Positions 26,081 through 34,841 of a stretch of DNA of 64,000 nucleotides are shown one piece after another. Position 1 is the stretch's first letter, and each line of letters opens with the position of its first letter. The position numbers and the translations under genes were made by a program. Under the pieces are notes generated by a model. The model was not told the origin of the DNA, did not search any database, and saw only the letters and a program-made list of their open reading frames with translations. The stretch is from PALSA-612 sp963704335. GTDB lineage: Bacteria > Actinomycetota > Thermoleophilia > Gaiellales > Gaiellaceae. The stretch lies in contig OY969889.1 of NCBI GenBank assembly GCA_963704335.1, positions 2,170,001 through 2,234,000 of the forward strand, written 5' to 3'.

Positions 26081-26899
26081 GTGCCGCTCGCCGTCTGCGC
26101 GACGCCGATCGGCAACCTCGAGGATGTGACGCTCCGTGTAATACGCGAGCTCGCCGAGGCCGACCTCGTGCTCTGCGAGGACACGAGGCGAACGCGCACG
26201 CTCCTCTCGCGCCACGGCATCTCGGCGAAGCTCCTGAGCTATCACGAGCACAACGAGGCGAAGCGCACGGCCGAGCTGTTGCCCCGCCTCGTGGCGGGCG
26301 AGCGGATGGCGCTCGTGAGCGATGCCGGCCTGCCGGGCATCTCGGATCCGGGGAACCGGCTGGTCGCGGGCGCCATCGAGGCCGGCGTCGCAGTGACCGT
26401 GCTGCCGGGTGCCTCCGCCGTGGAGACGGCGCTCGTCGCCAGCGGGTTCGCGTTCGAGCGGTATCAGTTCGTCGGCTACCTACCGCGGGGCGCCAGAGCG
26501 CTGGCGACGCTGTGGGAGGAGCTCGCGGCGTGGCCGCACGCGGTTGTCGCCTACGAATCGCCGCAGCGGCTGCCGAAGACGCTCGAGTCGCTCGCGGCCG
26601 CCCTGCCTGAGCGGCCTGTTGCGGTGTGTAGAGAGCTGACGAAAGCGTTCGAGGAGGTCGTGCGCGGTCTACCGGCCGAAATGGCTGCCAGATTTGCCAC
26701 GCCGCCGAAGGGGGAGATCACCCTCGTGCTCGCGCACGGAGGGCATGAATCGAGCTCGGAGGCTGCTGCAGATGAGGCGGCGAGGGCCGTCGCGGAGCTG
26801 GTGGCTGCCGGCCTTTCACGCCGTGACGCCGCCGAGCTCGTGTCGCGTCTGACGTCGATCCCGCGCGGCCGGCTCTATCGGCGCTCTCTGACGAACTAG
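26081..26899 (+). CDS. rsmI: 16S rRNA (cytidine1402-2'-O)-methyltransferase RsmI
   Basis: SAM-dependent ribosomal RNA methyltransferase (272 residues) of the tetrapyrrole-methylase fold. It has CATPIGNLEDVTLR at 6-19, CEDTRRTRTLLSRHGI, SDAGLPGISDPG (SAM site) and PGASAVETALVASGF, all diagnostic of RsmI. The GTG start follows the ROK stop by 9 nt with GAGGACGAG as ribosome site. The C-terminal helix (SRRDAAELVSRL) is the usual RsmI extension. Confidence 0.95.
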   Translation: MPLAVCATPIGNLEDVTLRVIRELAEADLVLCEDTRRTRTLLSRHGISAKLLSYHEHNEAKRTAELLPRLVAGERMALVSDAGLPGISDPGNRLVAGAIEAGVAVTVLPGASAVETALVASGFAFERYQFVGYLPRGARALATLWEELAAWPHAVVAYESPQRLPKTLESLAAALPERPVAVCRELTKAFEEVVRGLPAEMAARFATPPKGEITLVLAHGGHESSSEAAADEAARAVAELVAAGLSRRDAAELVSRLTSIPRGRLYRRSLTN

Positions 26900-26952
26900 C
26901 GTCGGCTGCTCCCGTATACGAAATTGACAACGTCCGCTGCTCCCGCTACGGT
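26900..26952 (+). promoter_or_regulatory. Sigma-A type promoter and direct repeats before the M23 gene
   Basis: TTGACA (26924-26929) and TACGGT (26947-26952) are separated by the ideal 17 nt, the best classical promoter in the window. A 15-bp direct repeat CGTC-N-GCTGCTCCCG occurs at 26900-26914 and 26931-26945, 31 bp apart, one copy upstream of the -35 and one in the spacer. This suggests a tandem regulator site. A strong AAGGAGG follows 7-8 nt before the ATG at 26988. Confidence 0.65.
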
Positions 26953-26987
26953 GGTCGCGTTGCCAGTTTCGCTAACAAGGAGGATCC

Positions 26988-28418
26988 ATGCGCTCCCTCG
27001 CAGGAGTTGTCGCCGCCCTCGCCATGCTCGTGCTACCGCCCGTCGCGCAGGCGTGGACGTGGCCTGCTCCGGGAGACGTGCTCGCGCCATTCGTCTTCGG
27101 CGGGGACCCGTACGCCGGCGGCCAGCATCGCGGCATCGACGTCGACGGCGAGCAGGGCGGCGTCGTGCTCGCGCCGGCTGCGGGCGTCGTCGCGTTCGCC
27201 GGGTCGGTCGGCGCGAACGGAAAGGTCGTCACGATCGAGACCGACGACGGGTACTCGGTGACCCTCGTTCATCTGGGTGCGTTCTCGGTCGGAAAGGGCG
27301 ACGCTGTCGGAGAAGGATCGCCCGTGGGGACGATCGGGTCGAGCGGGGCGCCCGAGCACGACGCCCCGTACGTACACCTGGGTGTCCGCGTCACCAGCGA
27401 TTCCCAGGGCTACGTCGACCCGCTCACATTGTTGCCGCCTCGCGTAGCCCCCGCGCCGCCACCGCCGCCGAGCCCTGCTCCGCCACCGGTCGTCGAGCTG
27501 GTCCCATCACCACCCGCCCACACAGCGGCACCGCCGGCGCCCGCCGAGCCACAGCCGGCGGAAGCTCCACCGGCCGAGCCGTCGGCGCAGCCCGTTGCTG
27601 ATGCGCCTCAGGCGCCGGTCGAGCGTGACCCGGCCCTCGAGCCCACTGTCGAGGCAACGGAGGACGCGGTGCCAGTCCCCGTGCCTGTACCCGTGGCGGT
27701 CGCTCAACCGCTCGCTCCCTCGGCGCGCGCTGGCAGTCGCCGTCTGGTTCTGGAGCCTCAGGCTTCAGAACCTCGAGCCGAGCGCATTGCCCCGGCGCTG
27801 CCAACTCCGCTCGTGCACGCCGAGACGAGCGAGGCCGAACCCAAGCGCACAAGCGCAAGGTCGTACGGGGCGACTCAACCACCGACCTCGGTGCGCCCCG
27901 GCGAAACTGCCCCCGGCGACGTCGTGGCGCGGGGCGAACCGACTGCCGTAACTCGCGTGTCGATGCCTGCGCCCAAGGCCGACGAACGTGCCATCTGGCC
28001 ACTCGCGGCGGCATTGATCGCCGGCCTTCTGGCCGCCGCCGCCATGGGCGTTCGGCGCGCCCGCGTGGGCGGAGGCGGCCGGCGAGCGGCCCCTACACTC
28101 TCTCCACATGCGGTTCTACCTGACAACGCCGATCTACTACGTGAACGCGACGCCGCACATCGGGAACGCGTACACGACGATCGCCGCCGACATCCTCGTG
28201 CGGCACCACCGTCAGCTCGGTCACGACTCGTTCTTGCTGACCGGCGTCGACGAGCATGCGACGAAGGTGTACCGGGTCGCCGAGGAGCAAGGGCTCGACG
28301 CGCAGGAGTACGTGGACCGCATAAGCGAGGCGTGGCGCGAACTGGCGCCGGCAGTCGGCGCGGAGCCCGATTTCTTCATTCGCACATCGGACGAGGGGCA
28401 CAAGGAGTTCGTGCGTGA
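26988..28418 (+). CDS. Secreted M23-like peptidase domain protein, Pro-rich, C-terminal anchor
   Basis: Signal peptide at 1-22, then an M23/LytM fold (about 23-145): HRGIDVD, VLAPAAGVVAFAG, VTLVHLGAF and PYVHLGVRV. The first zinc motif HxxxD is kept; the final HxH is reduced to one His (YVHLG), so it may be a degenerate or regulatory LytM domain. A long Pro/Ala/Glu-rich linker with a VPVPVPVPV run follows, then a transmembrane segment near residue 345 and a basic tail. The only in-frame stop lies 311 nt inside metG on the same strand, so the last ~100 residues are probably not natural. A compact promoter and AAGGAGG precede it. Confidence 0.78.
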   Translation: MRSLAGVVAALAMLVLPPVAQAWTWPAPGDVLAPFVFGGDPYAGGQHRGIDVDGEQGGVVLAPAAGVVAFAGSVGANGKVVTIETDDGYSVTLVHLGAFSVGKGDAVGEGSPVGTIGSSGAPEHDAPYVHLGVRVTSDSQGYVDPLTLLPPRVAPAPPPPPSPAPPPVVELVPSPPAHTAAPPAPAEPQPAEAPPAEPSAQPVADAPQAPVERDPALEPTVEATEDAVPVPVPVPVAVAQPLAPSARAGSRRLVLEPQASEPRAERIAPALPTPLVHAETSEAEPKRTSARSYGATQPPTSVRPGETAPGDVVARGEPTAVTRVSMPAPKADERAIWPLAAALIAGLLAAAAMGVRRARVGGGGRRAAPTLSPHAVLPDNADLLRERDAAHRERVHDDRRRHPRAAPPSARSRLVLADRRRRACDEGVPGRRGARARRAGVRGPHKRGVARTGAGSRRGARFLHSHIGRGAQGVRA

Positions 28419-29619
28419 CTTCGTTCAGCGGATCTACGACAACGGCGATGTCTACGAGGACGTGTACGCCGGTATGTACTGCGTCGGCTGCGAGGCTTTC
28501 AAGTCAGAGGATGAGCTCGTCGACGGCAAGTGTCCAGAGCACGGAGATCGCGTCGAGTACATCGAGGAGAAGAACTACTTCTTCCGCCTGTCTGCCTATC
28601 AGGAGCGGCTGCTCGCGCTCTACGACGAGCGTCCCGACTTCGTACAGCCGGCGTTCCGTTACAACGAAGCGCGGAGCTTCATCGCCGGCGGATTGCAGGA
28701 CTTCTCCATCAGTCGCGCGGGCCAGCCCTGGGGAATCCCGTTGCCGTGGGACGAGAGCCAGGTCGCCTACGTCTGGGCCGACGCGCTCGTCAACTACCTG
28801 AGCGCGCTGAGTTATGCGCGCCCCGGCGAGGACCTCGTACCCGCGTACTGGCCCGCCGCTCGGCACCTGATCGGCAAGGACATCCTGCGTTTCCATTGCG
28901 TGTACTGGCCGGCGATGCTGCTCGCCGCCGGCTACGAGGTGCCGCGACAGATCTTCGTCCACGGGTTCCTGCTGATGGACGACAGGAAGATCTCGAAGTC
29001 GCTGGGAAACGTCATCGATCCGCTGCCGCTCGTCGAGGCTTACGGCAGCGATCCGGTTCGCTACTGGGCGATTCGCTCGGCGACGTTCGGTCGCGACGGG
29101 GCGGCGTCGGAGGACAGCCTGCTCGAGCGCTACGACCGTGAGCTCGCCAACGAGCTCGGGAATCTCGTTTCGCGAACAACGGCGATGATCGCCCGCTACC
29201 GAGACGGCGAGCTGCCGGCCGGACCGGGGAGCCCGGAGGTTGCTGCGAGGCTCGATGCCGTTCATGCCGAGATCCCCAGACGGCTCGAAGCCTGGGAGCT
29301 GACTGTCGCCTTGGAGACGATCTGGGACGTGGTGCGGGAGCTCAATCGCATTGTCGAACGGTCGAAGCCCTGGGAGCTCGCGAAGGACGAGGCCAAGGCA
29401 TCGGAGCTCGACCGCGTGCTGTACGACCTCGTCGACGGCGTTCGCTCGATCGCGATCGCGCTCTACGCGTATCTCCCGGCGACGAGCCCGGCGATCCTGA
29501 ATGCGCTCGGGCAGGGCGCGGATGTGACCTGGGACGGCGTGCGATCGGGCGGGCTCGTTCCGGCGCGCATCGAACCGGCGCCGCCACTATTTCCACGCGT
29601 CGAGCGCGCTGCCGTTTGA
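28108..29619 (+). CDS. metG: Methionyl-tRNA synthetase
   Basis: Class I aminoacyl-tRNA synthetase charging initiator and elongator tRNA-Met (503 residues). The HIGH motif reads HIGN in TPIYYVNATPHIGNAYTTI, and the KMSKS loop is DDRKISKSLGNVID near 295. A zinc-knuckle-like CVGCEAFKSEDE and CPEH is in the connective domain. The C-terminal dimerisation/EMAP domain found in some MetRS is absent. TACACT lies 8 nt before the ATG, indicating a leaderless transcript. It leads a metG-tatD-rsmA-ispE operon with 4-nt overlaps. Confidence 0.96.
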   Translation: MRFYLTTPIYYVNATPHIGNAYTTIAADILVRHHRQLGHDSFLLTGVDEHATKVYRVAEEQGLDAQEYVDRISEAWRELAPAVGAEPDFFIRTSDEGHKEFVRDFVQRIYDNGDVYEDVYAGMYCVGCEAFKSEDELVDGKCPEHGDRVEYIEEKNYFFRLSAYQERLLALYDERPDFVQPAFRYNEARSFIAGGLQDFSISRAGQPWGIPLPWDESQVAYVWADALVNYLSALSYARPGEDLVPAYWPAARHLIGKDILRFHCVYWPAMLLAAGYEVPRQIFVHGFLLMDDRKISKSLGNVIDPLPLVEAYGSDPVRYWAIRSATFGRDGAASEDSLLERYDRELANELGNLVSRTTAMIARYRDGELPAGPGSPEVAARLDAVHAEIPRRLEAWELTVALETIWDVVRELNRIVERSKPWELAKDEAKASELDRVLYDLVDGVRSIAIALYAYLPATSPAILNALGQGADVTWDGVRSGGLVPARIEPAPPLFPRVERAAV

Positions 29620-30362
29620 TCGACACGCACGCGCACCTCGATGCGTGCGCCGGAGCTCCCGCCGACGTTCTCGAGCGGGCACGCACTGTCGGTGTCAGGC
29701 GGGTGATTACCGTCGGCACCGGCGTCGATTCCAGCCGCGAGTCACTCCGCCTGGCCGCTACAGAAGACGGCGTTTACGCAGCTCTTGGCATCCACCCGCA
29801 TGATGCCGAGACGGACGACGCGCGACGGCTGGACGAGCTGCGCGAGCTCCTCGCACAAGACCGGGCCGTGGCGGTGGGGGAGACCGGTCTCGACTACTAC
29901 CGCGACTACGCTCCGCGAACGGCGCAGCTGCGCCTCTTCGAGGAGCAGCTGGCTTTGGCGGCCGACGTCGGACTGCCCGTCGTGATCCACTCGCGCGCGG
30001 CGGCGGAGGACACCAGCGAGGCGCTCAGCGACTTCGGCGGCGATGTCGTGCTCCACTGCTTCTCCGAACCGGAACTGCTCGACGTGGCGCTCGAGCGTGG
30101 CTACTACGTCTCATTCGCCGGCAACGTCACCTATCCAAAGGCGGAGACCCTGCGCCACGCGGCAAGGCATGTGCCGGCCGATCGGCTGCTCGTCGAGACC
30201 GACTGTCCGTTTCTCGCACCACAACCGGTCCGCGGGCGCCCGAACGAGCCTGCGCACCTCGTCCACACGGTCGACGCGCTCGCTGCCACTCGGCAGACGA
30301 GCCGCGACGAGCTTGTCCAAGCCGTCGACGCCAATGCCGACCGGCTGTTCGGCTTGTCGTGA
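29616..30362 (+). CDS. tatD: TatD-family metal-dependent hydrolase
   Basis: TIM-barrel metallohydrolase (248 residues) related to TatD DNase. Metal ligands are visible in DTHAHLD (residues 3-9), GETGLDYY, VIHSR and the closing LLVETDCPFLAP. Family members degrade DNA 3'-5' and may act in repair; the exact substrate is not proven. The start is TTG at 29616 overlapping the metG stop (TTGA). It overlaps rsmA by 4 nt at the other end. Confidence 0.92.
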   Translation: MIDTHAHLDACAGAPADVLERARTVGVRRVITVGTGVDSSRESLRLAATEDGVYAALGIHPHDAETDDARRLDELRELLAQDRAVAVGETGLDYYRDYAPRTAQLRLFEEQLALAADVGLPVVIHSRAAAEDTSEALSDFGGDVVLHCFSEPELLDVALERGYYVSFAGNVTYPKAETLRHAARHVPADRLLVETDCPFLAPQPVRGRPNEPAHLVHTVDALAATRQTSRDELVQAVDANADRLFGLS

Positions 30363-31141
30363 GCAGCGACGTCGCACCGAAGCGCTCGCTCGGACAGCAC
30401 TTCCTCGTCGACCCGAACATCCTCCGCGTCATCGGCCGCCTCGCCGAGCTGGACGAGGCCGACGTCGTGCTCGAGATCGGCCCCGGCCTAGGCGTCCTGA
30501 CGACGTTCCTGGCCGATCGTGTCCAGCACGTGCACGCGGTCGAGATCGACCGCACGCTCGAGCCCGCCCTGCAGGCTGCGCTCGGCGATCGGTCGAACGT
30601 CGACGTGACCTTCGGAGACGCAATGAAGCTCGACCCGTCCGAGCTGCAGCCGAAGGCGACGAAGCTCGTCTCCAACCTCCCGTACAACGTCGCCGCCGGC
30701 GTTGTCCTGGACACACTCGAGCGAGTGTCGTCCATCCAACTGTGGTGCGTGATGGTGCAGAAGGAGGTCGGCGAGCGCTTCTTCGCTGTCCCAGGATCGA
30801 AGGCCTACGGCGCAGTCTCGGTGCTCGTTCAGCTCTCGGCCCGCCGCACGGGCTCGCATGCCGTGTCGCGTACGGTCTTCCGGCCGCGTCCACGAGTCGA
30901 CTCGATGCTCGTGGCGTTCGTCCGGTTGCCGCAGCCTTCCGATTTCGGTCGAATCAAGGACGTCGTACACGGCGCGTTCGCCCACCGCCGGAAGACGCTT
31001 CCCAACTCGTTGGAGCTCGCTGGCATCGCTGCCCGCGGGCCAGGCGCCGCCGCGCTCGCCGAGCTCGGTCATGGCCCCGCAACCCGCGCGGAGGAGCTCG
31101 CACCTGACCAGTTCGTCCGACTTTCCGAGCTGCTCGCGTGA
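30359..31141 (+). CDS. rsmA: 16S rRNA dimethyladenosine transferase RsmA (KsgA)
   Basis: Dimethylates A1518 and A1519 of 16S rRNA using SAM, late in 30S assembly. 260 residues, typical. It shows LGQHFLVDPNIL at 10-21, SAM motif EIGPGLGVLT, and catalytic NLPYNVAAG; the C-terminal VVHGAFAHRRKTLPNSL is also diagnostic. The GTG start overlaps tatD by 4 nt (GTGA) and ispE overlaps its end by 4 nt. The order tatD-rsmA-ispE is common in actinobacteria and firmicutes. Confidence 0.96.
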   Translation: MSSDVAPKRSLGQHFLVDPNILRVIGRLAELDEADVVLEIGPGLGVLTTFLADRVQHVHAVEIDRTLEPALQAALGDRSNVDVTFGDAMKLDPSELQPKATKLVSNLPYNVAAGVVLDTLERVSSIQLWCVMVQKEVGERFFAVPGSKAYGAVSVLVQLSARRTGSHAVSRTVFRPRPRVDSMLVAFVRLPQPSDFGRIKDVVHGAFAHRRKTLPNSLELAGIAARGPGAAALAELGHGPATRAEELAPDQFVRLSELLA

Positions 31142-31956
31142 CGAGTCTCGTCGCACCGGCGAAGATCAACCTCGCGCTCGTGGTCGGGCCTCGCCGCGAC
31201 GACGGCAAGCACGAGCTCGTGACCGTCTACGAGCGAATCCAGCTGGCGGACCGCCTGTGGCTCGAGCCTGCCGACGAGCTCGAGGTCGAGGGCTTTCCGG
31301 CCGACACCCTCGTCACGCGCGCGCTGATGGCCCTCGCCTCTGAAGCGGCCGTGGAGCCCGCGTGGAGGATCACGATCGAGAAGCAGATCCCTGTCGGCGC
31401 CGGCCTGGGCGGCGGGAGCGCGGACGCCGCGGCTGCGCTCAGGCTCGCCAACGAGAGCCTCGGACAGCCGCTCGCGGCCGGCGTCCTCCACGACCTGGCT
31501 GCCGCGCTCGGCGCCGACGTGCCTCTGTTTCTCACCACCGGCCCGCAGCTCGGCGAGGGAGACGGCACGCAGCTGACCCCGCTCACCCTGCCACGCGACT
31601 ACACCGTGCTCTTGCTCCTGCCAGACGGTGAGCAGAAGCCCTCGACGAAGGCCGTGTACGACGCGTTCGACGATCGCAACGGCGAGGTCGGGTACTCCGA
31701 GCGGCGTAACGCGCTAGTGACAGGACTGCGCGAGGTTGGCTCCGTGTCAGACTTCGCGCGCTGGCCGAAGAACGATCTCGCCGACTCTCCGTTCAGCGCC
31801 GAGCTCGAGCGCTTCGGGGCCGTTCGGGCCGACGTCAGCGGCGCCGGGCCTACGGTCTACGGCGTGTTCGAGGATGAGGACGGCGCCCGCCGCGCTGAAG
31901 CCGCTCTCGAGGCGCGTGGCCGCATCTGGATCGCATTTCCAGCGTGGTACGGTTGA
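31138..31956 (+). CDS. ispE: 4-diphosphocytidyl-2-C-methyl-D-erythritol kinase
   Basis: GHMP kinase of the MEP isoprenoid pathway, phosphorylating the 2-OH of CDP-ME. 272 residues. It has APAKINLALVVGPRRDDGKHEL at the N-terminus, the ATP-binding loop PVGAGLGGGSADAAAAL near 85, and the C-terminal GAGPTVYGVFE. GTGA overlap with rsmA. The stop lies within the -10 box (TACGGT) of the next gene. Confidence 0.96.
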   Translation: MTSLVAPAKINLALVVGPRRDDGKHELVTVYERIQLADRLWLEPADELEVEGFPADTLVTRALMALASEAAVEPAWRITIEKQIPVGAGLGGGSADAAAALRLANESLGQPLAAGVLHDLAAALGADVPLFLTTGPQLGEGDGTQLTPLTLPRDYTVLLLLPDGEQKPSTKAVYDAFDDRNGEVGYSERRNALVTGLREVGSVSDFARWPKNDLADSPFSAELERFGAVRADVSGAGPTVYGVFEDEDGARRAEAALEARGRIWIAFPAWYG

Positions 31957-31959
31957 TCG

Positions 31960-32388
31960 ATGGCCGAGGGCCAGCCATCCCCACCACCAACGCCTCAACC
32001 GGCAGTGCCGGCAACAGCGGAAGCACCCGCCGCGGCCGCCCCGCGCAAGAGCTGGCTTCGCGAGAACCGGCTCAAGGTCGCTCTCGGCATCGCGGTCGCA
32101 GAGGGTCTCTTCGTCGCGCTCGAGGAAGACTTCTCGCAGTTGACCGTGGTGCTCATCGCCATTCCCATCGTGCTCTTCTGGCTGCTGGCGGGGCGGACGC
32201 TCGACTCCGAGCTGGGCCGCGACGTCTCGTGGATCCTCGCGATGTCGCAGGCGCTCGCGGTTGTCGCTGCCGTCGTAGCGTGGTTCATTCCGACACTCGC
32301 GCTCGTGCTCGCCGGCATCTTCGGCGCCGTGGCGGCGTATCTCCTCTACCACGACCGGCCCGACCAGTCGACGCGCTCGGCGCGATAG
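31960..32388 (+). CDS. Hypothetical membrane protein
   Basis: 142 residues: a Pro/Ala-rich cytoplasmic N-terminus (about 1-30), then about three to four membrane segments and a short charged tail. No family recognised; it resembles small actinobacterial proteins that sit next to ispE. TACGGT overlaps the ispE stop and lies exactly 6 nt before the ATG, a leaderless promoter. It precedes tRNA-Gln. Confidence 0.7.
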   Translation: MAEGQPSPPPTPQPAVPATAEAPAAAAPRKSWLRENRLKVALGIAVAEGLFVALEEDFSQLTVVLIAIPIVLFWLLAGRTLDSELGRDVSWILAMSQALAVVAAVVAWFIPTLALVLAGIFGAVAAYLLYHDRPDQSTRSAR

Positions 32389-32402
32389 TTTCCTCCGTGT
32401 GT

Positions 32403-32473
32403 TGGGGCGTAGCCAAGTGGTAAGGCAGCGGGTTTTGGTCCCGCGACCCCAGGTTCGAATCCTGGCGCCCCAG
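32403..32473 (+). tRNA. tRNA-Gln (anticodon TTG)
   Basis: Folds as a full cloverleaf: acceptor TGGGGCG paired with CGCCCCA, D arm GCCAAGTGGTAAGGC, anticodon stem GCGGG/CCCGC with loop TTTTGGT (anticodon TTG at 32435-32437, reading CAA and CAG), T arm CCAGG-TTCGAAT-CCTGG, discriminator G. The 3' CCA is not encoded and must be added. 71 nt. It ends 8 nt before the glmU start, so it may be cotranscribed and processed. Confidence 0.97.
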
Positions 32474-32481
32474 CCTTCGTG

Positions 32482-33768
32482 ATGAACGATGAACAGACAC
32501 TCTCCGCCGTCGTCATGGCGGCCGGCCTCGGCACGCGCATGCGCTCCGCGACGCCCAAGCACCTCCATCCGCTGCTCGGGCGCCGGATGGTGGACTGGGT
32601 GCTGGCGGCTGCGCGGCCTCTGAGCCCGGAGCCACTCGTCGTCGTGGCGTCGCCCGAGACGGCCGACGGCTTCGAAGGCATCGACGGAGCGCTCGTCGCG
32701 GTCCAGGAGCAGCCGCGTGGAACCGGCGACGCCGTGGCATCGGCACGCGGCTTGCTGGACGGCGTCGCGAGCGACGTGCTCGTGCTGTCAGGCGACACCC
32801 CGCTCGTCACCGAGGAGCTCCTGTGCGCGCTCGTCGAAGGACATCGGGCGACCGGCGCCGACGTGACGGTGCTCTCCCTCGAGCTGCCTGAGCCGGGAGA
32901 GTACGGCCGTGTCATCCGCGACGGCACCGGCACCCTGACAGCGATCGTCGAGTCCAAGGACGCCGCACCCGAAGAGCTGGACGTCACCGAGGTGAACAGC
33001 TCGATCTACGTGTTCAAGGCAGCCGCCCTCTGGGACGCAATCGACCGCCTCGAGCCGCACAACGCGCAGGGCGAGCTGTACCTCACCGACTGCGTTCGCC
33101 ACGTCGTCGGCACTGGCGGGGTCGGCCACGTCGTCGAAGCGCCGCAACCCGAGCTCGCGCTCGGCGTCAACACCCGCGTCGAGCTCGCCCGGGCGGCGGA
33201 GCTCCTGCGGCAGCGGATCAACGAGGGGCACATGCTTGCCGGCGTGACGATCGTCGACCCGGCATCGACGTGGATCGAGGCGGGGGTAGATCTTGCCGAG
33301 GACGTGACGATCCACCCGTTCACGGTGATTCGCGGTGACGTGAAGGTCGGGAGAGGTGTGGAGATCGGACCGTTCTGCTACCTGCGCCCTGGCACCGTCC
33401 TCGACGAGGAGGCGAAGGCAGGGACGTTCGTCGAGGTGAAGAATTCGCGAATTGGCGCCCGAACGAAGGTGCCCCACCTGTCATACGTCGGCGACGCCGA
33501 CATCGGAGAGGACGCGAATATCGCCGCCGGGAACATCACCGCCAACTTCCCCCACGAGGAAGGCCAGGGCAAGCAGCGAACGACGATCGGCCGCAACGTC
33601 AGGACCGGGGTCGACAATGCGTTTCTTGCACCTGTCACGATCGGAGATAATGCGTGGGTCGCGGCCGGATCGGTAATCACCGAGGATGTCCCGCCCGGCG
33701 CTTTGGCCATCGCTCGCGCTCGGCAAGAGAACAAGGAAGGGTATGCCGGTGGAAACCGCCACGACTGA
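32482..33768 (+). CDS. glmU: Bifunctional GlmU (GlcN-1-P acetyltransferase / GlcNAc-1-P uridyltransferase)
   Basis: Makes UDP-GlcNAc for peptidoglycan. 428 residues from the ATG at 32482 (a GTG one codon earlier is also possible). The N-terminal pyrophosphorylase has VVMAAGLGTRMRS (about 9-21), PKHLHPLLGRRM and SGDTPLV. The C-terminal left-handed beta-helix starts near 225 (hexapeptides VTIHPFTVIRG, GPFCYLRPG) and includes KNSRIGARTKVPHLSYVGDADIG and ANIAAGNITANF. Slightly shorter than typical (about 450). It overlaps prs by 26 nt. Confidence 0.94.
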   Translation: MNDEQTLSAVVMAAGLGTRMRSATPKHLHPLLGRRMVDWVLAAARPLSPEPLVVVASPETADGFEGIDGALVAVQEQPRGTGDAVASARGLLDGVASDVLVLSGDTPLVTEELLCALVEGHRATGADVTVLSLELPEPGEYGRVIRDGTGTLTAIVESKDAAPEELDVTEVNSSIYVFKAAALWDAIDRLEPHNAQGELYLTDCVRHVVGTGGVGHVVEAPQPELALGVNTRVELARAAELLRQRINEGHMLAGVTIVDPASTWIEAGVDLAEDVTIHPFTVIRGDVKVGRGVEIGPFCYLRPGTVLDEEAKAGTFVEVKNSRIGARTKVPHLSYVGDADIGEDANIAAGNITANFPHEEGQGKQRTTIGRNVRTGVDNAFLAPVTIGDNAWVAAGSVITEDVPPGALAIARARQENKEGYAGGNRHD

Positions 33769-34813
33769 GCTCGTCCGACTCCCCGGTCTCGACGTGGCCG
33801 TGAACACGGAGCAGCCGGAGGCCAAGCCGGGGCACTGGATCGAGCGGGGGCCGCTCAAGCGGCTGATGGTCTTCTCGGGCCGCTCGCATCAGGAGCTCGC
33901 GCTGCGAATCGCCGAGCAGCTCGGCGTGGAGCTGGGCGAGGTCGAGCTGAAGACATTCTCGAACGGCGAGACGTACTGCCGGTACCACGAGTCGATTCGC
34001 GGCGCCGACGTCTTCATCGTCCAGACGGGCTGCGCGCCGGTGGATCGCAACCTCATGGAGCTGCTGTTCATGATCCAGGCGGCCAAGCTCGCCTCGGCGA
34101 AGCGGATCACGGCTGTCGTGCCGTGGTTCCCGTACTCGCGCCAGGATCGCAAGGCGCTGCCGCGTGAGCCCATCTCCGGCCGCCTCGTGGCGGACATGAT
34201 CCAGCTCGCGGGCGCCGACCGCATGCTCACGATGGATCTCCACGCTGGGCAGATCCAGGGGTTCTTCACGATCCCCGTCGATCACATGACGTCGCTGCCA
34301 CTCTTCGCCCGGCACTTCCGCGACCTCGGACTCTCCGGTGACGCCGTCGTGTCCGTAGCTCCCGACGCCGGACGGGCGAAGCACGCGATCAGGTTTGCGG
34401 AGATGATCGAGGGGGACTTCGCGGTGATGCACAAGACGCGCCCGGAGCACGACAAGGCATCGGTCACGGAGATCACGGGCCGCGTGAAGGGCAAGATCGC
34501 GATCGTCGGCGACGACGTGATCATGACGGGCGGCACGCTGCTCGCAGGCGCGCAGGCGCTCCGTGAGCACGGTGCGACCGCCGTCTGGGTCTTCACGACG
34601 CACGGCCTCTTCTCCGACGGCGCGCTCGACCGGTTCGCTGAGGCGGACCTGGCCGGCATCGTAGTCACCGACACCGTGCCGATCGATCCGGTGAGCCGCC
34701 CAGCGAACTTGACGGTGCTCCCCATCTCGGGCCTCCTCGCCGAGACGATCATGAACGTCTTCGCCGACGAGTCCGTGTCGGCGATCTTCGGCGGCGAGTA
34801 CCAGCTCTTCTAG
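33743..34813 (+). CDS. prs: Ribose-phosphate pyrophosphokinase
   Basis: Makes PRPP from ribose 5-phosphate and ATP. From the ATG at 33743 (behind AAGGAAGGG) it has 356 residues; typical enzymes are about 315, the excess being a 35-residue N-terminal extension. Motifs: FSNGETYCRYHESIRGADVFIVQ, WFPYSRQDRK, MDLHAGQIQGFF, and the PRPP loop IVGDDVIMTGGT near 255. The glmU-prs pairing is conserved. It overlaps the end of glmU by 26 nt. Confidence 0.95.
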   Translation: MPVETATTELVRLPGLDVAVNTEQPEAKPGHWIERGPLKRLMVFSGRSHQELALRIAEQLGVELGEVELKTFSNGETYCRYHESIRGADVFIVQTGCAPVDRNLMELLFMIQAAKLASAKRITAVVPWFPYSRQDRKALPREPISGRLVADMIQLAGADRMLTMDLHAGQIQGFFTIPVDHMTSLPLFARHFRDLGLSGDAVVSVAPDAGRAKHAIRFAEMIEGDFAVMHKTRPEHDKASVTEITGRVKGKIAIVGDDVIMTGGTLLAGAQALREHGATAVWVFTTHGLFSDGALDRFAEADLAGIVVTDTVPIDPVSRPANLTVLPISGLLAETIMNVFADESVSAIFGGEYQLF

Positions 34814-34827
34814 GACAGCTGGGTAGC

Positions 34828-34833
34828 TAGAAT
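34828..34833 (+). promoter_or_regulatory. Leaderless -10 box of the L25 gene
   Basis: TAGAAT lies 8 nt before the GTG start of rplY, in the 28-nt gap after prs. This is the pattern shared by many genes in the window. No convincing -35 box at the expected distance. Confidence 0.45.
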
Positions 34834-34841
34834 CCGCCGCC

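Noticed and set aside
27421..27720. GC-rich repetitive tract in the M23 gene
   Set aside because: Encodes a Pro/Ala linker in frame; not a separate repeat element.
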